From: Holothuria scabra
Taxonomy: Eukaryota; Echinodermata; Holothuroidea; Aspidochirotida; Holothuriidae
Direction: 5' to 3'
DNA length: 64,000 nt
Assembly (NCBI GenBank): GCA_037179385.1
Contig: CM074190.1
Coordinates: 8,891,784-8,955,783 of the forward strand
Below, in pieces: positions 58,501 through 64,000 of the stretch. A model generated the notes under the pieces. That model saw only the letters and a program-made list of their open reading frames with translations, ran no database searches and was not told where the DNA came from. The stretch's first letter is position 1, and each line of letters begins with the position of its first letter. The position numbers and the translations under genes are program-made.

Positions 58501-61066
58501 TTTCACTGAATATGAGGGTTTGAAACTCATGTAGACGATGTATAAAGACGATTCAAGGCTGGTGGACCCCACTAATGGCTGCCCACAGTCACTAAAAACA
58601 AGCGCTGATGGGATTCGTCTATGCAGGGTGTGTACACATTCATCAAGCAAGAGTCGAGTGTGGTCTACTCTATGTAGCAACATGTACTCCAATATAGCTG
58701 CCAGGGAACATTATTATATCATATGAAAAGGATCTATTGTGTGTGATGGTTGGACCATTTACTACCCTTGGTGTGAGATCATTGTACTCAAGTAATCATT
58801 GTGTTAATGTAGGTGCCCATGTGTGATATGTTGTATGTACAGTCTGTGATCACTTTAAAGGTGCGTAGTGAGTGCATGTGGTATGAAGTCACTGCAGGGA
58901 CACTTGGTTAATGAATGCAATATATCATTTAATTAAATTGTTTTTAGTAAGGTATTCTGTAAGTGACCTAGGCCCTGGTGGTGTGTTACTGCTTAGCGGG
59001 TAGTGCTGCCTCTACCCTCACATGTAGCCCAGTAGTGTATATACTAAGGATAAACAGAAACACTTAGTGAGTACATGTACTGTAAGGTCTTTTTAGTTAT
59101 AGAGTTAATGCAGTATGTAATCATTACAGTGACACTTCTGTTTAAGTGAATGCAGTATGTCATCAATACAATATGTAGTGAGTGCATAAAGTGTTTGGGT
59201 CACTACAGCAGCTTTTTGTGAATGAATGAATGATGTTACCTCTACAATATGTAGTGAGTGTGTGAAGTGTTTGATCACAACAGTGGCTTTTTTTTGAATG
59301 AATGCAGTACATCATCACTACAATGATATGTAGTGAATGCATGGAGTTTGTGGTCACTGCAGTAACTATTGGTGAATGAATGCATTATGTCATCAACATT
59401 ATAAAAGGAAGTGTATGCAGTACATACAGTATGAGACCCTCTGTGAATGATTGCAGAATGTCATCACTTCAATCATACATAGTGAGTTCATGCAGTGTGT
59501 GCAGTGAACCTTGTGAGCACACATAGGCAGTATATGATCATTTTGTGAAACTTGGTGAGTGCATTCAATTTGTGGCTATAAGATAATGATACATTGATGA
59601 TCACTCCTTAGTCTTATACAAAATTTTTAAAGGTATAGGAAATTTTTGAAATTAATATATTCTTCATATAGGGATTATGCACATACCTCACTGCATTGTG
59701 CGTCTCTCTGTTTTTCCATCCAGGCATCCATTTTACAACAATTGTTACTAAGGTGTTGTTGTACGCGCCTTTTGGCACAAAGACTGCCTTTGATCATTTT
59801 CATCCAGCATGCCAAATTGAAATGTGCTAATGTCAGGTGCATAATCTCCATACCACTGTAATTCCCTTCTTGTGATTTGATGTTTCCTCTGTAATTGATA
59901 CTCACATCCAGTCAATGAATGCCACTCAACAGGTCTGTCACAAGTCCTCCTTTGATGCCTTAAATTGGATGGTTTTGTGAACTTGCTGTGAATTGGAAAA
60001 AAGAACAACTCTCAACATCCATTTTCAAAATAGGATGAAAAGTTTGGTCACGTGGGTAGTTAAATACCTGATGACAATTATTAGGTACATAGCATTTAAA
60101 GAATAGAAATAATCACTGTGGTTCTATCTTATGTTGAAATTTGTCTGAACTTTCAGAGACACCCTCCAGACAAGGCTTACTTCATTGCTAAAGAGATACT
60201 GACAACAGAAAGAACTTACTTGAAAGACTTGGAGGTTATAGTTGTGGTAAGTCTTAACTTAAGATGTCACCAGATACTTTGTATCTTAAAAAAATGCTGA
60301 AGTGGTGAATTAGAGTCACTAGGGTATGCATGAACTTTAATTTTGTCAAGAGATCAGAGTAACGACAACTATCCAGTGCACCACAACTGGAAAAGTGGAT
60401 GTTAGCCCTGCTCCATTAAGCCAGAAGGTAACAAGTTAAGGCATTAACCATATCTAATTCTAACCATCTTGAGATATAAAAGAACACTTCATGAATTTGC
60501 ATGAAGGTTACACTACAGAAATGTTCTGATACTGAATGCATTTTAGTTTGAATGGAGGCTTTATTAAAATTTTTATGATGCTTTGAACAGTATGATTGTG
60601 TTCCCAGAGTGTTCACTCATGAACATTGTTCTGATTCCATTTCCTTCAGATTTAGCAACCTGTAGACTCATGCACAGTTACATTAAAGGTTGGCAGTGGT
60701 TTACCTAGAGCATGCGCAGGAACATATGTGTGAAAGTTAGGTTTGGCACATGCAGTGATCTTGTGATTGCAATGGGAATGTAGGGGAAGGAGAGTCTACA
60801 TTTTATTGTGATGAAAATGTAAGCACACTTCATCAACTCTGTTGTCAAGCAGCTGTGTCACCATTTGTTTGTAAACATGAATGAATCCTCTGTATTTTGC
60901 AATTTAATAATTTTTTGTTGAATTCTTTACACCAGTGGTTCAGGAGAGCAGCTGCTAATGAAGTCACCCAGCCAGACATGTTAGAGAATCTCTTTGAGCA
61001 CCTTGAGCCGATCTATGAATTTCACTGCAAATTTCTGAAAGAAATTGAGCAGAGGCTTACTTCATG
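10416..61066 (+). CDS. FARP1/2: FARP1/FARP2-like FERM-RhoGEF-PH protein, partial gene (13 exons)
   Basis: Thirteen exons join with consistent phases through GT-AG introns: 10416-10520, 12947-12989, 20662-20740, 31539-31636, 36679-36802, 37441-37684, 38462-38628, 40458-40520, 43543-43894, 45529-46894, 58146-58252, 60157-60246, 60936-61066. They give 2969 nt, about 989 residues. Partial-product residues 1-290 are a FERM domain (N-lobe end, M-lobe, C-lobe), 287-325 a FERM-adjacent region, about 326-916 a low-complexity linker, and 917-989 the start of a DH (RhoGEF) domain. Landmarks resembling vertebrate FARPs include [47 protein letters not shown] and [21 protein letters not shown]. Known family role: membrane-associated guanine exchange for Rac/Cdc42-type GTPases in neurite and synapse development, with autoinhibition by the PH domains. 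The start codon exon and the DH end plus PH domains are not in the window. The linker of about 590 residues is much longer than in vertebrate FARPs. Other FERM families (FRMD) lack a DH domain, so FARP is the secure assignment; FARP1 versus FARP2 cannot be settled. Confidence 0.95.
10521..12946 (+). other. Intron after exon 1
   Basis: GT-AG intron of 2426 bp. No repeat or second gene recognised. Confidence 0.8.
12947..12989 (+). CDS. FARP1/2: FARP-like exon 2: FERM N-lobe last strand
   Basis: A 43-nt exon follows the polypyrimidine tract and caccag and ends at gtaagt. It reads [14 protein letters not shown] plus one base of a split Ser codon. This matches the W-hydrophobic-[DE]-P-x-KP-x-x-KQ segment that follows the DYFG motif in FARP and FRMD proteins. 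It joins exon 1 in phase 0 and exon 3 in phase 1. Although very short, both splice sites and the family motif agree. Confidence 0.88.
13583..13921 (+). repeat. Interspersed repeat family E, copy 1
   Basis: Shares ordered blocks with 25957-26293: gggattc..aaaacaca, gtaggctaagg/cctaggctcaag, tgagtgggtt, aaccaagat, cttccttc and the ending ctgccacaaaccctgggta. About 340 bp, same orientation, no ORF. Superfamily unknown. Confidence 0.7.
14535..14572 (+). mobile_element. MITE family A terminal fragment
   Basis: gagagaattgggcctttaaag matches the family A right terminus including TTAA. The rest of the element is absent. Confidence 0.45.
14745..14895 (+). mobile_element. tRNA-derived SINE fragment, copy 4
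   Basis: Body caactgccattgtgcttggt, gcccagcgtacaagcaatg, agtagggaaaacaagccag and tail gggttagaaacaagctgtaa match the other family members. Confidence 0.7.
16292..18631 (+). mobile_element. Helentron/HINE-like element 2 with long minisatellite
   Basis: The 5' hairpin is GGTTTC (16292-16297, stem 16289-16316 ATTGGTTTC/GAAACCAAT). A GT microsatellite (about 16330-16395) and about 14 monomers of about 145 bp (16434-18440) follow. The first 13 bases, GGTTTCGATGATA, recur inverted as TATCATCGAAACC at 18597-18609. A perfect hairpin AATGCA-GTTT-TGCATT (18612-18627) and CTGG (18628-18631) follow, then T. The architecture equals elements 1 and 3 although the terminal sequence differs. The monomers contain AGGTCAAAGGTCA. 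No transposase or helicase coding. Confidence 0.82.
16434..18440 (+). repeat. 145-bp minisatellite array with DR1-like motifs
   Basis: Monomers recur at about 145-bp spacing (ggtcaaaggtc near 16510, 16652, 16792, 16937 and onward to about 18389). Each holds a gatatctcaag block, a catatttggtatgtgg block, a tggtcc..tattgtttttgg block and aggtcaaaggtcatctgggg-tcacc. 17161-17510 and 17741-18090 look identical, 580 bp (four monomers) apart, showing recent unequal exchange. Confidence 0.92.
19255..19358. repeat. 51-bp tandem duplication
   Basis: aaagcatgaaaatt-gtacgttgaaaaattgcattt is repeated at 19261 and 19312 with a few substitutions. Confidence 0.85.
19393..19890. mobile_element. hAT-type MITE with 8-bp target duplication (ATCTACAC)
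   Basis: ATCTACAC at 19393-19400 and 19883-19890 flanks a 482-bp element. It begins CAGGGTTCCTCAAATA and ends with the inverse of CAGGCTTCCTCAATTA. An 8-bp duplication plus CAGG..TTCCTCAA ends are typical of hAT elements. No transposase was found in the interior. Confidence 0.85.
20662..20740 (+). CDS. FARP1/2: FARP-like exon 3: N-lobe/M-lobe junction
   Basis: The acceptor is a long T-rich tract ending tttgcag; the donor is gtaagt at 20741. It reads (S)[17 protein letters not shown] then GQLHDEFTK, the F-x-VKFY/F-x-x-DP-x-Q-L-x-[ED]-E-x-T-[RK] signature of the strand and helix entering the FERM M-lobe. Phase 1 in and phase 2 out, matching both neighbours. Confidence 0.92.
21176..21524 (-). 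mobile_element. MITE family B, copy 2
   Basis: Left TTAA then AAGTGGCTCATTGAGTTGG; right CAACTCAATGAGCCTC then TTGA. The interior matches copy 1 at 733-1090 in reverse orientation (tgaccaaatggtcaaac-like, gtgaccagacactttttc, actataagca blocks). Confidence 0.8.
21667..21774. mobile_element. Hairpin MITE (GGGCC..CACAAAGAGTTACGC ends)
   Basis: About 108 bp and nearly fully palindromic. GGGCCGTTCCACAAAGAGTT-ACGC on the left matches the inverse of GCGTAACTCTTTGTGGAATG-GGCCC on the right, and pairing continues inward (gatcttaa/ttaagatc-like), leaving a loop of about 20 nt. Non-coding. Confidence 0.85.
24881..25112 (-). mobile_element. tRNA-derived SINE, copy 5 (near full length)
   Basis: On the reverse strand the head reads ggtctagtggtaaatgag (A-box-like). 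The tRNA-like region, then the body (cctactgccattgtgcttc, gctcagcataagcattgg) and tail (ccaactggttggaaactggg) follow. Confidence 0.75.
25261..25575 (+). mobile_element. MITE family A, copy e (intact TTAA both sides)
   Basis: TTAA at 25261-25264 and 25572-25575 flank a 307-bp body with ctttcaccccaaaatttc near one end and the decayed end agttgggtccc at the other. Inner blocks include tctcaattggctcaactc, tttgattgacagc and gggaggggcttaa. Confidence 0.85.
25957..26293 (+). repeat. Interspersed repeat family E, copy 2
   Basis: Collinear with 13583-13921. Contains a C homopolymer near 26251 and ends ggcagaaacactgggtga. Confidence 0.7.
28591..28725 (+). repeat. Left arm of 135-bp inverted repeat
   Basis: caaaactgaacc..-type sequence from 28591 to 28725 pairs with 29205-29339 at all but a handful of positions. 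The arms are separated by 479 bp that include a SINE. Confidence 0.9.
28899..29122 (+). mobile_element. tRNA-derived SINE, copy 6 (best preserved)
   Basis: The head is clearly tRNA-like: A-box tggtcaagtggttagag, an anticodon stem-loop CCAGA-CTTACAG-TCTGG (triplet TAC, Val-like), and B-box gttcaaatcc. The acceptor stem ends (gactgca against gccagat) do not pair, and family body and tail follow (gtgagccacaact, aaaggctgtggcc, ccagttggttggaaac). It is therefore a SINE, not a functional tRNA gene. Confidence 0.85.
29142..29419. mobile_element. hAT-type MITE with near-perfect 8-bp target duplication
   Basis: ACTGTCAT (29142-29149) and ACTGTTAT (29412-29419) flank a 262-bp element. Its ends are CATGGCTGGAAAAAA and the inverse of CAGGGCTGGAAAAAA, with similarity of about 24 bp. 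It contains the right arm (29205-29339) of the long inverted repeat. Related to the CATGGCTGGAAAA segments in the 602-bp duplication. Confidence 0.82.
30941..31340 (+). repeat. 40-bp minisatellite, about 10 units
   Basis: The unit resembles tggtatcccatctaggtttg followed by ctcagagtggtttgtaccat. Unit starts lie exactly 40 bp apart at 30941, 30981, 31021, 31061, 31101 and 31141, then with small indels to about 31340. ORFs through it are artefacts of the period. Confidence 0.93.
31539..31636 (+). CDS. FARP1/2: FARP-like exon 4: FERM M-lobe helices
   Basis: The acceptor is ctcattttacag and the donor is gtaagg. It reads (K)[18 protein letters not shown] then [14 protein letters not shown], the classical FERM M-lobe YL[FY]xLQ[IV]KxDLxxGRLxC motif and following helix. 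Phase 2 in, phase 1 out. It is preceded by a 10.8-kb intron. Confidence 0.94.
31637..36678 (+). other. Intron after exon 4
   Basis: A 5-kb intron; no repeat family member recognised except a G-rich homopolymer near 36424. Confidence 0.75.
36679..36802 (+). CDS. FARP1/2: FARP-like exon 5: FERM M-lobe
   Basis: The acceptor is tttctttcag and the donor is gtaagt at 36803. It reads (A)[19 protein letters not shown].. and ..[12 protein letters not shown](I). This is the Q-[SA]-E-[IV]-GD[YF] motif of FERM proteins, the variable M-lobe loop, and the [KR]I-x-E-[YF]-H-x-NHIGQ junction characteristic of FARPs. Phase 1 in, phase 2 out. Confidence 0.94.
36803..37440 (+). other. Intron after exon 5
   Basis: A 638-bp intron with nothing notable. 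Confidence 0.85.
37441..37684 (+). CDS. FARP1/2: FARP-like exon 6: M-lobe end and FERM C-lobe
   Basis: The acceptor is tgtctcttacag and the donor is gtaagt at 37685. It holds [69 protein letters not shown] and HPEGF. This is the strongest match to FARP1/2 in the window. The C-lobe is the PH-like F3 subdomain, and the basic KVSFKRKRF strand is shared by FERM proteins that contact lipid or partner tails. It ends in phase 0. Bases 37382-37440 give an upstream in-frame ATG, but they are intron, including the splice acceptor. Confidence 0.96.
37685..38461 (+). other. Intron after exon 6
   Basis: A 777-bp intron; T-rich start, otherwise nothing recognised. Confidence 0.85.
38462..38628 (+). CDS. 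FARP1/2: FARP-like exon 7: FERM C-lobe end and FERM-adjacent start
   Basis: The acceptor is acttttag and the donor is gtgagt at 38629. It reads [39 protein letters not shown], ..SRGSTFRF plus two bases of a split Ser codon. This is the final F3 helix ([FL]WKxCVEHHxFFRL, very typical of FARPs) followed by the basic K/R/P linker and the [SR]RGS[ST]FR[FY]SG[KR]TQKQ block of the FERM-adjacent region. Phase 0 in, phase 2 out. Confidence 0.95.
38629..40457 (+). other. Intron after exon 7
   Basis: A 1829-bp intron containing MITE A copy f and a T/G homopolymer stretch near 39440. Confidence 0.85.
39659..39963 (+). mobile_element. MITE family A, copy f (TTAA both sides)
   Basis: TTAA at 39659-39662 and 39960-39963. 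Inner blocks tctcaattggtacagctc, tttgattggc and gtgggaggggctag match the other copies. Confidence 0.8.
40458..40520 (+). CDS. FARP1/2: FARP-like exon 8: FERM-adjacent region
   Basis: A 63-nt exon follows gttgcttacag and ends at gtaggc. It reads (S)[20 protein letters not shown] plus a split Ser codon. SGKTQKQV is diagnostic of the FERM-adjacent (FA) segment of FARPs and related FERM proteins. FA segments are known regulatory sites with phosphorylatable Ser/Thr next to basic residues. Phase 2 in, phase 2 out. Confidence 0.92.
40945..41112 (+). mobile_element. tRNA-derived SINE fragment, copy 7
   Basis: Body ctactgccattgtgcttggt, gctcagcataac, agccagtgagccacaattt and tail ccagttggttagaaactg. 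The tRNA head is decayed. Confidence 0.75.
41185..41999 (+). mobile_element. Helentron/HINE-like element 3
   Basis: The 5' hairpin is GATTCCTTGCC (41185-41195) / GGCAAGGAATC (41203-41213). A GT microsatellite (about 41230-41275) and four monomers of about 156 bp (aggtcaaaggtcatttgagg-tcaccagcggtaaaattgcg..) follow. The 5' decamer recurs inverted as GCAAGGAATC at 41968-41977, followed by a perfect AAGCC-TTTT-GGCTT hairpin (41981-41994) and CTGG (41996-41999), then T. Same subfamily as element 1. Confidence 0.85.
43543..43894 (+). CDS. FARP1/2: FARP-like exon 9: FA end and start of linker
   Basis: I chose the acceptor after the pyrimidine tract tccattccttctcag. The exon then reads (S)[20 protein letters not shown] and a Ser/Thr/Pro-rich stretch ending ..[10 protein letters not shown] at the gtgagt donor (43895). 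The 117 codons end in phase 0. RTSSRSL fits the basic-Ser end of an FA region. A second in-frame AG at 43571-43572 would remove ten codons. The rest is predicted disordered, with no recognisable domain. Confidence 0.85.
43895..45528 (+). other. Intron after exon 9
   Basis: A 1634-bp intron with the hAT MITE at 44841-45114 and C/A homopolymers near 43978. Confidence 0.85.
44841..45114. mobile_element. hAT-type MITE with perfect 8-bp target duplication (CCCTACAC)
   Basis: CCCTACAC at 44841-44848 and 45107-45114 flanks a 258-bp element with perfect 14-bp inverted ends CAGGGTTGTCACCA / TGGTGACAACCCTG. No coding capacity. Confidence 0.92.
45529..46894 (+). CDS. FARP1/2: FARP-like exon 10: giant acidic Ser/Pro-rich linker exon
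   Basis: The acceptor is tctctcctag. The frame is open from 45529 ([13 protein letters not shown]..) through the ATG at 45589. I place the donor at 46895 (CAAG|GTGAGC, phase 1) because only that phase lets exon 11 stay open (..[13 protein letters not shown]). The 455 codons are rich in S, E, D and P. Visible elements are an acidic Ser cluster near [18 protein letters not shown], a probable amphipathic helix around [20 protein letters not shown] and [17 protein letters not shown], an SP/TP-rich basic block ([17 protein letters not shown]), and late acidic Ser runs ([13 protein letters not shown]). There is no known domain. It lies between FA and DH, where vertebrate FARPs have a much shorter linker. 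A consensus but frame-incompatible donor sits inside at 46660. Confidence 0.88.
46895..47037 (+). CDS. Possible read-through C-terminus of exon 10 (FERM-only isoform)
   Basis: If the 46895 donor is not used, the frame stays open for 47 more codons and stops at TAA 47035-47037. The extension is acidic and coding-like (ends ..[13 protein letters not shown]). It would give a protein of about 927 residues (counted from the first exon found) with FERM, FA and linker but no DH or PH domains. A possible AATAAA lies at 47605. This is inference: a chance extension past a splice donor is equally possible. Confidence 0.35.
47605..47610 (+). promoter_or_regulatory. Candidate polyadenylation signal for a short isoform
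   Basis: AATAAA lies 568 nt after the read-through stop codon. In AT-rich DNA this hexamer is common, so it supports a short transcript only weakly. Further AATAAA motifs occur downstream, for example near 55725. Confidence 0.2.
58146..58252 (+). CDS. FARP1/2: FARP-like exon 11: linker before DH
   Basis: The acceptor is a modest tract ending ctaaaaag; the donor is gtaaag at 58253. In phase 1 it reads [20 protein letters not shown] then [15 protein letters not shown], an SP-rich then acidic-to-basic segment like the one just before the DH domain in FARPs. The other two frames contain stops. It joins exon 10 as G|GT = Gly and exon 12 in phase 0. Confidence 0.85.
58840..59560 (+). repeat. Degenerate minisatellite, unit about 80 bp
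   Basis: Recurring order: tagtgagtgcatg, gtgtgtggtcactacagtg, tttgtgaatgaatgcagta, tgtcatcactacaatatg. Starts near 58865, 59175, 59252, 59332 and 59478, with weaker units between. Lies in the intron before the DH exon. Confidence 0.75.
59667..59852. mobile_element. Probable TA-flanked MITE (182 bp)
   Basis: TAGGGATTATGCAC at 59669 and the inverse TGGAGATTATGCAC ending at 59850 match at 12 of 14 bases. TA lies on each side, as for Tc1/mariner-type insertions. No transposase. Confidence 0.5.
60157..60246 (+). CDS. FARP1/2: FARP-like exon 12: DH (RhoGEF) domain start
   Basis: The acceptor is gaactttcag and the donor is gtaagt. The 30 codons read [20 protein letters not shown] and [10 protein letters not shown]. 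This is conserved region 1 of a DH domain (E-x-x-x-TE-x-x-Y-x-x-x-L), with the conserved Glu that contacts switch regions of the GTPase. It is near-identical in pattern to FARP1/2. Phase 0 in and out. Confidence 0.95.
60247..60935 (+). other. Intron after exon 12
   Basis: A 689-bp intron. A faint SINE-tail similarity (caccacaactggaaaag) occurs near 60380. Confidence 0.8.
60936..61066 (+). CDS. FARP1/2: FARP-like exon 13: DH domain, helix 1 end to helix 2
   Basis: The acceptor is ctttacaccag and the donor is gtaaga at 61067. It reads [43 protein letters not shown](W). The pattern F-x-x-[LI]-x-P-[IL]-[YH]-x-FH-x-x-FL-x-E-[IV]-EQRL-x-x-W fits FARP DH domains. It ends with two bases of the Trp codon. 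The continuation (conserved regions 2 and 3 and the PH domains) was not found before 64000. Confidence 0.94.
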
Positions 61067-64000
61067 GTAAGAATTACTTTATGCAAAAGGGGAAGGTATA
61101 AGGGAGTCACAGAGAGGGGTGAACCAATGTTAGTATGTTGAAATACAGGTCTGTTCCAGAGAAGTCTTTGTTTGTGGACTATTGTCTTTGACTGTGTCAG
61201 TGTTAATGTGAAATGAACACACTCACTTGCACTCCTTTTTGATTTTAACCTATCAACTTTCCCTTCTTTAGGTCACACTGATCTAGATCTGCACAGCTCA
61301 TCATCTATAGCACACATCGTTACAGTCAACGCAGGGAATTATATTATCTGGGAGGGGAGGGGGCGAGAGAAATTAGATATAAGAAATGGGTTGAGCAGCT
61401 TTTAAAAATGGATTGGTATTTGGAGAAAATCAATTGACATGAATAGAATTAAACCCTCTGTGCATAGACTTGCTGCAAGTGGTTGCATGGATGTGATTTA
61501 AAAATTCCATGATTCATACTATCTTGTTTACAGGAAATGAAGAAAAATAAATGCTCTGCCCCCATTAAGAAATGACATAGTATGGCTGAGCAGGCTTTAT
61601 TCTTTCAAAGTATAACTGAATTATACGTGTGTAGAAAGCAGCCTTTTTGCATTTTGAGTGATTCTGGTTCCATGTTTCACTCAAACCTAAATCGTCCCTC
61701 ATTACCTCCTATTCCTTCTTATAGCACAGTGGTATCGGCCTTTCACCCCAAATTGCTAGCAATTACCACCTGAGAATTTTCAAGACATGCAAAAAGATTG
61801 CAACAAAAAATTGGAAGCAAAATATTTAGAGCAGTTTTGAAGTAATTTTGGACACAGAATCAGACAAGAAGACCCTGGTTCTGTCCTCTTTGCCATTGCT
61901 ATAATTTTGATTTATTTTTCTGTCTGTTTTTGTTTGTTATATAATTAACAGTTTTCAGGGGATACAGTAAGTCTTATCATTTGTTCCTATTCACTCCTCC
62001 TTCTGCCTCTTTTGGTTTTGGGTTTGGCATTATATTTTTTTACCCTTCTAAGTTCTAATCCCTCCTAATTGATTGATTGATTACATTGTCAAGACATTTA
62101 GAATTGCTAGGAGATTATGGATGCATCCCTTGAAATTACAGCCTGGTGTTTTCTTGCATTCCTTTGTTACTCCTTAAACCTTATGTTTTTCTGGTATGTT
62201 AGAAGACCATGTGACAGTTTGTTATATTGCCTGACTCGCAGACTTTTACGGAAACCTTTTGACCTCATGTATCACTTTGATGACATCATCTCAGTCTAGT
62301 TCTGACGTAAAAACACCAGCACTTCAGATTTGAACTGAAGCAACTTACCTAGATTTTTTTTATAAAAAAAAATCATGTTCACTTGATTTAGATGACATTC
62401 AGGTGAATGGGTAAATATTACAAAGGTTACTGTGTATAGCTGATTGAGCTCATAGGTTTATTATCTCCCATTGGACAGAAGGCTAGAAGGCTGGTCATAT
62501 TGGTTTTAGGATTAACAGAGGATTTTGGGAAGGCAGAGCATTTGGTTTGAGAATACCATTGGTTGGAAAAGGTATGAATTTCCAATTAGGTAAGACATTT
62601 ACCAAGGATTGAGGAAAAGGTATGGAGAAATGTTAAAATAACTTAGGAATAAGAGGGAGGGGGAGGTATCTCATCACATTTTGTGATATATGGGCAGTTC
62701 TTTAGTGGGGCTGAGTAATAAGTGTTTGAGACTGTTTTTTAACTTGGTGTTCTACTTTTGTGATGCCAACAAGTTGCCAACCATATGTGGCTGTTTGGGA
62801 GCATCTCTTTACCGGTATTATATAGAAATGGTGACTGCACATTATTAAATTAGTTCAAACAATGACTTGACTGGAATTTATCAGTGATAAAATATGTGGT
62901 CAGTGCTGTAATCATTGCATAGCTTAAAGCCCTCACACAGCAGTGTGGATGTTGAGCAAGTTTGCCCTAGGGAAGGTTTCTGACAGCTTTTTGAGAGGTG
63001 AACTAGACCTGGTGGGGAGGGAAAGCCAGAAGTAAACCTGCTACAGAGAATTTCTTCTGTCAAGGGTGGGTGGGACTGTTGAGTAATCTATACAATATAT
63101 CTCTATTTAAAAGTCTTAGATGTTAAGCATACATTTCCATTAATCAAAGTTATTCCTTTGCAAATTTGTTGGCATTTCTGTTCGATGGTAACTTTTTTCT
63201 CAAGGCATAGAGCTATGAGGAAAAGGTGTAGGCATAGCATAGACTGCGTGATGCTTTGAGATTGACTGTCATTGTATGCTGTTATATTTGTCCTTGCTGG
63301 ATGGAGTAAGCAGCAGTAGAGGCTTTTTTAAGTGACTGGTGGAATGCTTACATTCAGTGTAAAATTTTCTATACAAAAGGATTAAGAGGTATGAAAAGAA
63401 CCAATATTATATGTTGGCAAATAATGGCGAGTTAAGAGCCAGATTCATGTGTTAACCATTTTGAAGCCTCATCTTCTGTGTATGCAAATGCTAATTGTTA
63501 AGGTTTGCCATTTTGGGGGCTGAACATCTCATGGACCATCATGTCACAAACTCTTCCATTTTTAAAATGATCACCAAGCAAAATCCTCCCTTAATTTTCT
63601 GAGCTGTAGTTTGGACATGTGTGACAGTAGATTTGCATGCCTTGTTGTATGTTAGTTAGTAGTGTGAATGAAGTTTTGTGAGCTAGTCCTGATACGTTAT
63701 TTTGTAGATGCTTGAAACCATACAGCAGTATCATGTCAGCAATAGCTAGTTGCTGACAGTTTGGAGGATGGAAAGAAGGGGTTGATGGCCAAAGTGGGGC
63801 AATGTTGTATATTGCTAATGTCTGTGTGGTATCAAATTCTTCTTGGTGTTCTGTCTTGACAAGTGGGATTTTACTTTATGCTCTTGAGTTGCAGAGATAG
63901 AAAAATAAATTAATGAAATGATTGATGTAGTTATTACCATCCTTCTTCTTTTATTCCTCATCATTCATCAGAGCTCTCCAGCTCTTTTTCATATGAATGA
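61067..64000 (+). other. Start of intron after exon 13
   Basis: No DH continuation and no repeat family was recognised. The next exon should begin with G completing a Trp codon and lies beyond the window. Confidence 0.7.

Larger units (their letters stand above)
58253..60156 (+). other. Intron after exon 11
   Basis: A 1904-bp intron largely filled by the 80-bp minisatellite and the probable TA-flanked MITE. Confidence 0.8.

Overview
The window is AT-rich, intron-rich animal DNA. It carries one recognisable gene, on the + strand: the 5' and middle part of a FARP1/FARP2-type protein (FERM domain, FERM-adjacent region, long linker, RhoGEF/DH, then PH domains beyond the window). Thirteen exons between 10416 and 61066 join in frame through canonical splice sites and encode about 989 residues. 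The first exons (start codon and beginning of the FERM N-lobe) were not found and probably lie upstream. The rest of the DH domain and both PH domains lie beyond 64000. FARP architecture together with this repeat complement suggests an invertebrate deuterostome, perhaps an echinoderm; the species cannot be fixed from the sequence alone.

Layout: 1-10415 is intron or upstream DNA packed with small DNA transposons, a recent 602-bp tandem duplication and tRNA-derived SINE copies. 10416-38628 holds the FERM exons, 40458-43894 the FERM-adjacent exons, and 45529-46894 one very large exon (1366 nt) encoding an acidic, Ser/Pro-rich linker. 46895-58145 is an 11-kb intron almost free of the repeats seen elsewhere. 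58146-61066 holds the end of the linker and the start of the DH domain. 61067-64000 is intron. No bacterial features, CRISPR arrays, functional tRNA/rRNA genes or transposase genes were seen.

The most interesting non-genic content is a family of three non-autonomous elements (9210-10089, 16292-18631, 41185-41999) that look like Helentron-type rolling-circle (HINE) elements. Each has a 5'-terminal hairpin, a GT microsatellite, a tandem array of about 145-156-bp monomers, a 3' subterminal inverted copy of the 5' end, a short 3' hairpin and a CTGG terminus, lying between T residues. The terminal sequences differ between subfamilies, but both ends have changed together. Many monomers contain a perfect nuclear-receptor DR1 motif (AGGTCAAAGGTCA). 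Other mobile DNA includes TTAA-flanked MITEs (two families), three hAT-type MITEs with 8-bp target duplications, a near-perfect hairpin MITE, a probable TA-flanked MITE, a tRNA-SINE family and several minisatellites.
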